Source of the DNA: Haliscomenobacter sp.
Lineage (GTDB): Bacteria > Bacteroidota > Bacteroidia > Chitinophagales > Saprospiraceae
Length of the DNA: 64,000 bases
Direction of reading: 5' to 3'
Assembly (NCBI GenBank): GCA_016707205.1
Contig: JADJHZ010000001.1
Location: 186,001 to 250,000, forward strand
In this document: positions 36,464-44,762 of the stretch, in pieces
How the letters are laid out: every line of letters starts with the position of its first letter
How positions within the stretch are numbered: the first letter of the stretch is position 1
Program-made: the position numbers and the translations under genes
The notes under the pieces: generated by a model
What the model saw: the letters and a program-made list of their open reading frames with translations, nothing else
Database searches by the model: none
What the model was told of the DNA's origin: nothing

Positions 36464-37411
36464 CTAGGCTTTTCTTTTCAACACCGGAATTAGCGACCCG
36501 CTCAACCCTTCCAATTCTACCGCTGTACAGCCATACCGGTAGGCAAACTCGTAGTCTTTCCCGCTGCCCAGGGCATCGTAAAACGCAACGGCAAACTCAA
36601 TAGCCGTTTTGTCCGGGACAGCCTTATTCATCCCGATCACATAAGGAATATGGCGTACAATTTCGTTTGCCTGCGCTTCCGAATAGCAGGCATTGAGCAA
36701 AACACATTCCACCTGATCCGCGAATAGGCTGAATAAATTCCCCAGCGCCACCGAGTTAACTAACTGGGATTCTCCGGATTCATTTTCCAGGACCAAGCCT
36801 TCCTCACCCGCGCCATGGCCGGAAAAATGGACGATCTGTGGGAGTTCTTCCATGACGGCTCTCCTCAGGTCTTTGACCCGGACGGCCCATTTGGTTTCCA
36901 TCTCGAAGCGGTCCCGCTGCAGAGCTAATTTGAGTCCTTCCTCAATATCCCGGGCTTCCCGGTCGATCCGCAGGTGGGTGGTTTCTTCCGGGTTGGCGCC
37001 CAGGAACAAGATCTTTTTAGGGCCTTCATTGACCGGAGTTGGCCTGGAAGACTTTTCTGGCTGGACAGCCGGCGCGACAGGCCCAGAAGAAGGCGTAGTC
37101 TTTGGTTTATTCGTTACGATCCCTCTCGTGGGGTCTTCGGTTTGAATTTGGGCATCGTCGGGTATCTTCTTGATAAAGTGGAGAATCGCCTTTCGAATCT
37201 GCGCCTCATTGGTATTGACCTCCTCCGAACGCACGATTCCGTCCAGCATATCTCCTTGCAATCTGCTGAAACGTCCTGCAAGGAGAATAATAGAAGAATC
37301 CAGGTCTTTGTCCTGAAGTGATTTCACCAAAAGTCTCAGATCCTCTATGGCTTTCTTCGTTTCTCCGTTTGCGAGCAGTTCGGTGATTGTCTTGGTATTA
37401 ATAACCGGCAT
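36464..37411 (-). CDS. CHAT-domain caspase-like protease with N-terminal EAD11 domain
   Basis: The 315-aa protein has residues 1-85 forming an EAD11 helical domain (LLANGETKKAIEDLRLLVK, GRFSRLQGDMLDGI, ending ILHFIKKI). A Pro/Thr linker (about 90-130) follows. The CHAT protease domain (about 131-315) begins KKILFLGANPEETTHLRID and has the catalytic pair His199 in VHFSGHG and Cys242 in VLLNACYS; both residues are present. CHAT peptidases act in bacterial immunity and programmed death, for instance by activating pore-forming or other effectors. The EAD would receive the signal through a like domain, and two EAD-like membrane proteins are encoded at 22066-24038. It is divergent from the patatin gene across a structured spacer. 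Confidence 0.88.
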   Translation of the reverse strand: MPVINTKTITELLANGETKKAIEDLRLLVKSLQDKDLDSSIILLAGRFSRLQGDMLDGIVRSEEVNTNEAQIRKAILHFIKKIPDDAQIQTEDPTRGIVTNKPKTTPSSGPVAPAVQPEKSSRPTPVNEGPKKILFLGANPEETTHLRIDREARDIEEGLKLALQRDRFEMETKWAVRVKDLRRAVMEELPQIVHFSGHGAGEEGLVLENESGESQLVNSVALGNLFSLFADQVECVLLNACYSEAQANEIVRHIPYVIGMNKAVPDKTAIEFAVAFYDALGSGKDYEFAYRYGCTAVELEGLSGSLIPVLKRKA

Positions 37412-37443
37412 GTGGTACGTTTTCCTTTCGTTTTAATCAAAAA

Positions 37444-37491
37444 CCTGCATTGGTATTCCTTACGAAGATAGGAATTTTAGCAGAATGCAGG
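37444..37491. other. Nested inverted repeats upstream of the CHAT gene
   Basis: Outer arms CCTGCATT (37444-37451) and AATGCAGG (37484-37491) enclose a second pair, ATTCCT (37455-37460) and AGGAAT (37470-37475). It lies 33 bases upstream of the CHAT start codon. It could be an operator or a leader hairpin on the minus strand. A further small hairpin, CCGAT...ATCGG, lies at about 37502-37517. Confidence 0.4.
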
Positions 37492-37588
37492 ATGAAACGC
37501 CGATCTTTCTATCGGAGTTTGCTTCAGGAGGTTTTTAGAAAAAAAGTGCATTTAGAATTAGGAAACGGTATTTTTTTATCCGAAAGTG

Positions 37589-37619
37589 TTGCGAATTAAA
37601 AAGAAAGCGGTTATATTTG
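37589..37619 (+). promoter_or_regulatory. Strong Bacteroidota-type promoter in the CHAT-patatin spacer
   Basis: TTG (37589-37591) and TATATTTG (37612-37619) are separated by 20 bases, a perfect -33/-7 pair. The start would be near 37626, about 175 bases before the patatin ATG. This is a long leader, or a separate small RNA. Confidence 0.65.
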
Positions 37620-37625
37620 TAAAAA

Positions 37626-37735
37626 GTTAATGAATGTAGCGGGCAAAGCCCAATGGGTTAAGGTACTATGAGAAAATAACCTGCAATGATTGCAAAAAGC
37701 CCTTCCGCGTCTTTTGACACGGAGGGGCTTTGCAT
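37626..37735 (+). ncRNA. Candidate small RNA or structured leader ending in a hairpin
   Basis: From the predicted start near 37626 the transcript would contain GGGCAAAGCCC (about 37639-37649) and end in a 16-bp hairpin with a TTTT loop. That hairpin has arms 37696-37711 and 37716-37731, with one mismatch and one G-U. There is no long U tract after it, so it could be an attenuator in the patatin leader, a terminator for an sRNA of about 105 nt, or a protein or metabolite-binding leader. There is no match to a class I know. Confidence 0.4.
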
Positions 37736-37801
37736 TTCTGGCCTTCTATCCAAGCCCTTGGAAGCTGGAGGAAGTTTAGTACGTTTAACGAAAAACTGAG
37801 G

Positions 37802-38611
37802 ATGGATGCAAGTGGGAACCGATCCCTCGGGTTGGCGTTGTCGGGCGGCGGCGCCCGGGGGGCGTATCAAATTGGCGTATGGAAAGCGCTGGAGGAAGCG
37901 GGCTTAACTTCCAGATTTGGCGCCGCAACCGGAGCTTCTGTGGGGGCGATCAACGGCGCCCTCGTGTGCATGGGCGACTGGGAGTATGCTTTTACGTTTT
38001 GGACCCAAGGCGACGTTTCCCGGGTATTTGACCAGATGAAGGAGCGAAAGGATAGGGGGCTCATTAATCTGACGTTGGCAATGGCCGCCGACTATGTGAA
38101 CAACCGGGGCCTTCGGGTAAACAACCTCAGAGAGACCTTGCGCCAGGCTTTGGACGAGCCTGCCATCCGGCGGGCGGCAGCGCGGTTCGGGCTGGTAGTT
38201 TATAATCAAAGGTACAGGGTAGGGGAGTATTGGTTTGTTGAAGACATTCCATCTGGTTTTCTCTCCGATTTCGTGCTGGCAAGCGCTTCTTTCCCGCTTT
38301 TCCAACCTTGCCGGATCAATGGACAGGTATACCGGGACGGCGGGCTTGCCGACCTTATCCCATTCCCGATGGCGTTTGGCGTTCCCGGGATCAGCCGGGT
38401 AATCGGAATCGACGTATCGGTAGGAACCCGGATACTGCCTGCCTACCGTCGGCGGGTCCGGGAGTACGAGAACCGGTTGCTTTTGATACGGCCTTCGAAA
38501 ACCCTGCCCCTGCCTTTAAACTTTTCCCGGCGAGCAATCTACGACCAAATCCGGCTTGGAATTCAGGACGGCAGAAAAGCCATTCAATCCAATTTACCTT
38601 TTTTTATTTAA
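37802..38611 (+). CDS. Patatin-like phospholipase
   Basis: The 269-aa cytosolic Ser-Asp dyad lipase has oxyanion loop GGGARG (15-20), nucleophile Ser46 in GASVGAINGA, and the DGG catalytic Asp near residue 179 (VYRDGGLADLIPFP). There is no signal peptide, so it would act on the inner face of the membrane. Patatins are effectors in several anti-phage systems (CBASS, for example) as well as housekeeping lipases. I chose the ATG at 37802; an upstream ATG at 37730 lies inside the leader hairpin. Its position, divergent from a CHAT protease and followed by a small membrane protein, is suggestive but not proof of a joint role. Confidence 0.88.
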   Translation: MDASGNRSLGLALSGGGARGAYQIGVWKALEEAGLTSRFGAATGASVGAINGALVCMGDWEYAFTFWTQGDVSRVFDQMKERKDRGLINLTLAMAADYVNNRGLRVNNLRETLRQALDEPAIRRAAARFGLVVYNQRYRVGEYWFVEDIPSGFLSDFVLASASFPLFQPCRINGQVYRDGGLADLIPFPMAFGVPGISRVIGIDVSVGTRILPAYRRRVREYENRLLLIRPSKTLPLPLNFSRRAIYDQIRLGIQDGRKAIQSNLPFFI

Positions 38612-38744
38612 AATTTACTCAGATGAAAAATTCTTTTCAAAAATGAATTATCTAACTAAAAGACCCCTAATTAGAGAGGAGGGGAAGCTTGGAATTGTGC
38701 GCCAAGGTTAGTTATTTTACCATTCATCCTCAAAACCCAATAAC

Positions 38745-39098
38745 ATGGATATGACTTTCTTGTACGGCCTGATCGGCGGGTTGCTTCCGGATGCTATCCG
38801 GATTATTAATAACCGGTACAATCCGGTTTTGCCGGAATACCTGAAATCGCCCAGTTTTTACATTGGAACCCTCTTTTTGGTGGTTCTCGGCGGCGGAGCG
38901 GCCTTTCTTCTTCAGGCCGACTCGGTAGTAGATGCCCTGGCCATGGGCTATTCAGCACCTCAGATCGTCTCTTCTGTATTACAGCAAAAAGCAAATATCA
39001 TTGCGCCTCCGGTGGGGGGGAGGCAGGAACGAGAGGAGGATCCACGTTGCTTGAACCAGAGCAAAGAAACCCTCGATGAGGGGTGGTGGGGAATGTAA
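38745..39098 (+). CDS. Small two-helix membrane protein downstream of patatin, unrecognised
   Basis: The 117-aa protein opens with a short amphipathic/hydrophobic segment (MDMTFLYGLIGGLLPDAIRI). A basic stretch with conserved-looking prolines follows (NNRYNPVLPEYLKSP), then a membrane helix (FYIGTLFLVVLGGGAAFLL) and a polar tail. The tail after about residue 85 is Gly/Arg/Glu-rich and could be out of frame with the original end. I recognise no family. The holin-like size and layout are noted, with no evidence for lysis. It follows patatin by 133 bases. Confidence 0.5.
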   Translation: MDMTFLYGLIGGLLPDAIRIINNRYNPVLPEYLKSPSFYIGTLFLVVLGGGAAFLLQADSVVDALAMGYSAPQIVSSVLQQKANIIAPPVGGRQEREEDPRCLNQSKETLDEGWWGM

Positions 39099-39118
39099 CG
39101 GGTCAGAAAGGCTGACCC

Positions 39119-39503
39119 ATGTTTACGGTAACCGTCCGCAGGCATGTAATGGTTGCACATTCCCTTAAAGATCCGGGTTTTGGCCTGCGCAGAAACTCCA
39201 TGGGGCCACCTATGTTGTCGACGCCGAATTCAGGGCTCCTCGACTAAACAAAGCGAATATCGTTCTGGATATTGGTTTGGGCGGGGCGTATTCTGGAAGA
39301 AGTATTGAAGTCCATTGGATTATCAGAATTTGGATGAACTTCCGGTATTCGCCGGAATCTTGACCACCACCGAATTCCTTTGCCAATACATACACCGGGA
39401 AATCTGCACGAAAGTGGGACCTGATTTTCTGGGCGGATTGAAAGTAACCCTGACCGAATCTCCGTCAGCCTGGGCTTCCTATGAGGCGCCGGTCACGGAG
39501 TAG
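39119..39503 (+). pseudogene. 6-pyruvoyl-tetrahydropterin synthase (PTPS/QueD)-like gene with three indels
   Basis: After correcting a missing C near 39183 and extra Gs near 39295 and 39317, the locus reads as one 127-aa protein. It starts MFTVTVRRHVMVAHSLKD and continues GPAQKLHGATYVVDAEF, IVLDIGL, DYQNLDEL, TTTEFLCQYIH and LKVTLTESPSAWASYEA. This is a tetrahydropterin-synthase fold. The usual HGH zinc pair is HGA, and the upstream catalytic Cys is absent. I recall a PTPS-like subfamily with GPAQ.LHGAT, often beside glycosyltransferases, so this is probably a family trait. Three indels in 385 bases make it broken as written, through either decay or poor consensus. Confidence 0.7.
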
Positions 39504-39506
39504 TTC

Positions 39507-40504
39507 ATGGCGCCGGAAATCTTTTTCATTGCCCCCCATCCAGCGGAGTTCACTTCTGGAGGGAACCGGTACAATACCCAACTGATTGGCTCGTTACGGC
39601 TGGCGGGTTGGAAGGTTCGCCGGTTCAGCCCATCAGACCCCGGATCAAAAGATCTCCTCCGGGCAGTTTGTTTGTCGTCGACGTGATCTATCGGGATCCT
39701 TTATTGGAGGGTGGCTTTGGAATTGCCTCCGCATTCCAGATGGGCCGCTTTGGTCCATTATCTTCCCGGAACTGGATCGTCCGGGAGCAGATGCAGATCC
39801 CTCCTGGGCCTCTTTATTTGATTTGCTGTTGTTTCCTTCGAATTTCTTCGCAGCTGGTTCAAGGATCTTTATCCGGATTCAACTGCTGCCTGCTTTCGTT
39901 CTCCCGTCATCCTTCCAATCTGTTTTGGCCCGAAGCCCTTAAACCTGCACGGAAATTCCAAATTTGTAATGGTTGGCAATTACCTCCCCGGTAAAGGGAT
40001 TTTGGAGTTTTGGAACAACTGTGCCCGGGTTCTTGGGCATTTCTTCCCCACCTTTTAGCTCAAGGTATTTGGGTCCATTTTAGACAAGGCCTATTGGCGC
40101 GCCTGCCAGGAGGTAGTCGAGGAATCCCCTTCGCTGTGCCACAGGGTTATTTTAAATGCGGCCATAAGCAGTTCCAGGCTTTCTGGCTGCGCTTTCAGAA
40201 GCTACTGCGCTGGTTTCTCCCTCGTCTTTTGAATCCTTTGGCATGGCCATTGCCGAAGCCATGGCGCTAAAACGTCCTGTATTGGCGTTATCAGAGGAAA
40301 TGTACCCCATCTGGTATCCTCCATACCCGGCTGCCAGGCTATTCGATCAGATGGAGAGCTTGGCTATGTTTCCTAAAGAACTCATCCAGGAACCCTCCAA
40401 AGCCAAGGATATTACGCCGCCAAAGCAACGCCTTTGAGCAGCGCCCTTTTTCTCCGGAACAGGTGATTCGTCAATGGGAGTGGATCATGGATCACTTTTG
40501 GTAA
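39507..40504 (+). pseudogene. Family 4 glycosyltransferase, broken by at least four indels
   Basis: Fragments in successive frames line up as one GT-B glycosyltransferase. The N-terminus is MAPEIFFIAPHPAEFTSGGN..NTQLIGSLRLAGW; next come SLFVVDVIYRDPLLEGG and IPDGPLWSIIFPELDRP. A middle part follows with FVMVGNYLPGKGILEFW. The donor-site motif SSFESFGMAIAEAMALKRPV has both conserved glutamates, and the C-terminus ends SPEQVIRQWEWIMDHFW. Almost no substitution stops are present, only frame changes. It starts 3 bases after the PTPS-like gene, so the two form an operon. Its end overlaps the end of the convergent sulfatase by 20 bases. Confidence 0.7.
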
Positions 40505-42269
40505 CGTTCCCTTCCTGGCTAATCCCTCTTGGCAAAACCTGCAAATCCTGGCAATCCGGCGTCCCATACACGTTAATCAAGTGGCGTACTAACCGGGAAT
40601 AAAGCCCGGCATGATCCCAATAAGGAGCCTGTTTGGGATGTACGAGCAGGCCGGGTGTGAGACCTTCCTGGAGAAAGGAATCTATAAAATCAGAATCCTT
40701 GGCTATAAAATGAAGCGGGGTGGCGTATTTGTCGTACTTCCCTTCGAGGATATATTCCAGCGCTCCTGGCTGATGGTCGCCGATCAGGATAAAAATATCG
40801 TCGGAATTTCCTTCCTGCAGGATAAATTCCACCCAGCTCTCTAATGCGTACCGGGCATTCTGACCATATCGCTCCAGAAGCGAACCGGACAAATGATCCT
40901 GATATATCCTGGGGGTTGGGCGCGAAATTGATTGAGATCTTGCCACTTGGGCAGAATAGCGGGGGCGTATAAAATGGGCCGTGGGTACTGGTCGTAATAA
41001 AAACACGAAAGCGGGCGCTTTTTGCTGGTCCCGGATGAAATTTTTTGTAGTACCCTCCGGCGTAGGGGTCGGGGATTCCGCCCAGGCCGTTATACCGATA
41101 TCCTGGTAGGGGATTTTGTGGTAGAAGAGGAGGGTGTCGTACCTCCAAAAGCATTTATCGAGTCTTCCGGAATGAGTTGAATGGTCGCGTCATTGCTTTT
41201 CATCGTACTGAGCCAGGTCGTGTGGTATCCCTGGGTGTTAAAGAACTGGACCATGTGCGGGAATCGAAACCTGGATTCCAATAGGGCATTGTAGCTGCGT
41301 TGATTATCGATGGAAACGCCGGTCAGCCCGCTGGTAAAACTCAACCAGGACCTACCCCCCATCACTGGCGACCGGCTGTAGGTTGAGGCGCTATGCCACC
41401 CTGCATTGCTGAGTTTATCTCCCAGTCGGAGGGCAAGATCCTGTTGTTGATCCGCAATCCCTTCCCCAAAATAGGCGAGCGCGCCGTAGGATTCCAGAAA
41501 TAACAACCAGACATTTTTTTTTCCCGAAGCTGGCATTTTAAACCTGGTCCGTAAGCCGTTTGGATCTGGCTGTAGTGGGCATGGAAGACATTGGTCGGAA
41601 TACCGCTTCTGCGAATTTTTGGCGCGAGCCATGGTATGTTCAGCAAATCGGTTTCCAGGTAGCCACTAAATCCTAGGGTACTGATTGCGGTTAGTGCGAA
41701 CAGGCCTGTCATGGGCGCCCACCACCACCGCCATTTCCGGTAGGCTTCCATGGAGCGGAAAAGCCGCCGGATTCCCCAAACGCCTGATGCAATGCACAGC
41801 AACACCCCTCCAGCCAGGAATACCGCATTGACTACCGTAGCCAGCCCAACACTATGAAGAAAAACCGGAAGCACTTCCCGGATGAGGATCCAGTCGTCGA
41901 TGAAAACCGGATGGATGCCATACACTGCCTTATAGCCTGCGGCATACACCTGATAGAAAAAGGCCAGCGGATAAAGCAGATAGAGGGAAAACATTTGATT
42001 CCCTGGCCGCAAAGTGAGTCCTACAAAAAAAGAAGCGCAGCGAAGCTCAATAGGAAAAACTCCGCCAGCAAGCGAAGCGGATGGTGGTTGTCGTTCAGGA
42101 AAACCAGCCCTTTCCATCCAAATCGGGGGACCGACATGCCGGAAAAGGGAAGGAAATACGATTCTGGCCGGTGGAAGAAAAAGCCGGGGAGAAACAAAAC
42201 GACCTGTAGGAAAAAAAACCAGAAAAAGAAGTTCCGGGCTTTTCTCAGGGAGGTGGTTGGAGTATTCAA
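40485..42269 (-). pseudogene. Membrane sulfatase/LTA-synthase-like phosphotransferase, broken by four frame changes
   Basis: Five fragments in changing frames (42269-42021, 42117-41500, 41570-41140, 41154-41000, 41006-40485) join into one protein. An N-terminal membrane domain (NFFFWFFFLQVVLFLPGFFF, then SLYLLYPLAFFYQVYAAGY and more helices) precedes an alkaline-phosphatase/sulfatase domain. That domain opens VWLLFLESYGAL, has SRSPVMGGRSWLSFTSGL and FFNTQGYHTTWL, FITTSTHGPFY, then DDIFILIGDHQP, the metal-binding end. The nucleophile region is around STYSRSPVMGG. It resembles LTA-synthase-type or phosphoethanolamine-transferase-type enzymes. It is convergent with the glycosyltransferase, and the trio may modify an envelope glycan. 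Confidence 0.7.
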
Positions 42270-42441
42270 AACAAAAAATGGATTTGAAAACCTATCAAAT
42301 CCTAAAGCTAAAAAAACGGAAGAACCTCAGCTGGAAAACGTCTTCCCGGAACCATCATTGCGAAACAGCCAATGCAATTTGGTCAGGTGGATTTGAAAAT
42401 CGGCGTTCCGGGAAGGCCGGACCCGTTTAAAACCGATTTGA

Positions 42442-42888
42442 TTAGTGGTGACCGCCGCCTACTTCCATGACGCTATGAAATACGTCGTGGAGCTTGGTAA
42501 TCGCGTCGGTCAGCGCCTGATCTGATGCGTTGGCTTTTACCATGTCGGCAAGGTTCTTTGACCCATCCGCCAGGTTTTTGAGGATTGCTTCTACACCCTT
42601 GCCTTTCATTCCGGAAGGGAGTTCGGCTTTGGCCCAAGAGGCAGCCTTTTCTGCCATTGTAGCTGCATTGGCCTTCAAAGGCGCCAGATTGCCTTCTTCC
42701 GCAGGATGGAAGGTAGAAGACATGACGGCGTGGAACCCGTCCAGGTTTTTATTCCATGCAGTCATCAACGGATCGGAAGCAGCGGCCGTGCTGGCGGTGT
42801 CCTGCATTTTCTTGGTCGTGTCGCAGGCAGTAAAAAACAACAGCATACTTGCTGCAACAACGATGAAGGTAAAAACTGATTTTTTCAT
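42442..42888 (-). CDS. Helical lipoprotein with His-rich C-terminus
   Basis: The 148-aa protein has lipobox LFFTAC (Cys about 22). The mature part is all-helical and Ala/Lys-rich: WNKNLDGFHAVMSSTFHPAEEGN, then MAEKAASWAKAELP, then helices ending KLHDVFHSVMEVGGGHH. The pattern of paired histidines (FH.V....FH near each end) suggests a periplasmic four-helix bundle that binds metal or haem, by analogy with cytochrome b562-like folds; this is inference. A -7 element lies at 42908-42915. It is downstream of folE on the same strand. Confidence 0.65.
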   Translation of the reverse strand: MKKSVFTFIVVAASMLLFFTACDTTKKMQDTASTAAASDPLMTAWNKNLDGFHAVMSSTFHPAEEGNLAPLKANAATMAEKAASWAKAELPSGMKGKGVEAILKNLADGSKNLADMVKANASDQALTDAITKLHDVFHSVMEVGGGHH

Positions 42889-42907
42889 AGGAATTCATTT
42901 TGGTGGC

Positions 42908-42915
42908 CAAAAATA
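42908..42915 (-). promoter_or_regulatory. -7 promoter element of the His-rich lipoprotein gene
   Basis: The minus strand reads TATTTTTG, an exact TAnnTTTG, 20 bases before the ATG at 42888. It implies a very short leader and transcription independent of folE. Confidence 0.45.
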
Positions 42916-42962
42916 GATCAGGAATTGCAACGGTTAGGTGAGTTTTGTCAATATTAACATTT

Positions 42963-43618
42963 TTATTGCAGGAGACCAGCGGGACTTGATGAGGGACAAC
43001 AGTCCAGGAATTCCTTGCGAACCAAGGATCTTCAAAGCAGCCTCCGTAATCGATGGTATAGGTGCTGCAATGCGGGTCCTCAATGCCTCTGGCTGTGACG
43101 CACAAATGCACCGCATCAATGACTACGATGACGTCCTGGGTTTGCAGCGCTTCCTGGAGAGCGATAAGAATCTGACGGGTGAGGCGTTCCTGAACCTGGG
43201 GCCTCCGGCAATAATAGTCGACAATCCGGTTGAGCTTGGACAGTCCAATGATTCGTCCGCTGGAATAATACCCTACATGGGCATGACCGAGAATTGGGAG
43301 AAAGTGGTGCTCGCAGGTGGACTTGACGAGAATATTCTTTTCGATCAAAACCCGGTTGTACTGGTAATGATTGTCAAAGGTCGAAATATCAGGAGCCGCC
43401 GCCGGGTCCAGGCCTTTGAACAGCTCGGAGACATACATCTTGGCAACCCGGACGGGAGTACCTTTCAGGCTGTCATCCTCCAGATCGAGCCCCAGGGTTT
43501 CCATGATTGTAACGAATGCAGCAGCAATCCGGTCAATTTTTTCCTGCTCGCTCAGAAAAGGAGCGTCGGTCCGCACCGGCTGCCGGATTCCTTTTTCCTG
43601 ATGTTCTTTATTCTTCAT
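42963..43618 (-). CDS. folE: GTP cyclohydrolase I, frameshifted near its C-terminus
   Basis: This zinc enzyme makes dihydroneopterin triphosphate from GTP for folate or pterin synthesis. Residues include the zinc ligands in KSTCEHHFLPILGHAHVGY and the later Cys in VVIDAVHLCVTARGI. GRIIGLSKLNRIVDYY and RRPQVQERLT are family blocks. As written the frame runs on past the expected end into the next gene (to 42749). Adding one base in the AGGAATTCC region (about 43009-43014) gives a normal end, FLDCCPSSSPAGLLQ, with TAA at 42963-42965, about 218 aa. The overlap with the lipoprotein gene is therefore an artefact. Confidence 0.9.
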
Positions 43619-43876
43619 CTTACTTCCGGAAGCCTTTTAGGCTATTTAGGAGCCAATATACGGACGAATGGACCGGGAAAAGTAACTTTACGGCCGGTAT
43701 TTCGCTTCGACCTCCGGGATTAACCGTTTGTATCTGCCTATCCCCTCAGTCAAGGGGAGGGACAAAGGGCTGTATGCGGAGAATCTAAAACCGTGGAGAA
43801 GAAACTTTAAATGGTCTAACTTTCTCCCAAACCGGCATGATTCATGGGATTTAGTAGGAAAACCGCTCCAAGCGGC

Positions 43877-44706
43877 ATGCTGGAGATCCATCTCGCTGTG
43901 GCCTTGTTTGGGCTATCCGGCCTTTTTGGTAAATGGATTGCGCTTCCCTCCCTCGCCATCGTATTTGGGAGAGTCTTTTTGCCTTCTCTGGCTCTTGCTG
44001 GGGTAATAGGGTTTGGCCACCGTTCCTTTTCGCGAGAGCAAAAAGATTATTGGAAAATGGGGGCCTTGGGCCTGCTCTTAGCCGTTCATTGGCTGACCTT
44101 TTCGGATCGATCAGGCAGTCGTCCGTCGCGGTAGGGTTGCTGACCTTTTCGACTTTTCCAATATTTACCGTTTTGCTGGAGCCTATATTTTTCAAAGAAG
44201 ACCGATGGGCATGGAAAGACCTCGGTCTTTCCATGCTTGCGCTCGGCGGAGTTGCTCTGGTCTTGCCCGATTGGGATATTCGGAGCCATGGATTTCAGGG
44301 GGCTATACTTGGAATCCTTTCCGGGGCGACCTTTGCGCTGCTTGCAATCCTAAACCGGGTATTTGTAAAATCCTACTCGAGCATTCAGATTGCTTTTCAT
44401 CAGGATCTTAGCGCCTGCCTTTTTTTGTGCGTTCCCTTTTTTATGCTGGCGCCGGCGGTCAGTCCCGGGCAACTCGCCCTGATCGCCTTATTGGGCGTGG
44501 TCTTTACCGCCTTTTCGCATGCCTTGTTTATTCATGGCATGCGGCACGTTCCCGCCCGGTCGGCCAGCCTGATCGCTACCCTCGAGCCGGTATACGGAAT
44601 TGTTGCGGCGGCCGTTTTCCTATCCGAAACGCCTTCTTTAAAAACAATGGCAGGGGGAATGGTTATCTTGGGCGTGGCGGTTTACGAAACTTTCCGGAAA
44701 CGGTAA
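43877..44706 (+). CDS. EamA/DMT-family transporter, frameshifted near 44099
   Basis: This is a drug/metabolite-transporter superfamily protein with ten predicted helices in two EamA repeats. The first part (MLEIHLAVALFGLSGLFGKW...) and the second (SSVAVGLLTFSTFPIFTVLL...) join when one T is added to TTTT at 44099-44102, giving HWLTFFGSIRQSSVAVG. The joined length is about 276 aa. Typical EamA features are LEPIFFKE at the end of repeat 1 and HVPARSASLIATLEPVYGI in repeat 2. The start at 43877 aligns better than the ATG at 43844. The substrate is unknown. It is divergent from folE. Confidence 0.85.
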
Positions 44707-44762
44707 AAAATCCTTTTTCAATTGGCGGTTTTGCCCTAAATTAATAGGCAAATTTAAAAACC

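Noticed and set aside
36464..39098. Known systems: CBASS, type III CRISPR-CHAT (Craspase) or gasdermin operon
   Set aside because: No cyclase, Cas protein or recognisable gasdermin is encoded in the window, so none of these labels can be supported.
42749..42962. C-terminal extension of folE overlapping the next gene
   Set aside because: It arises only because of a missing base near 43010; the corrected frame stops at 42963 and matches family length.
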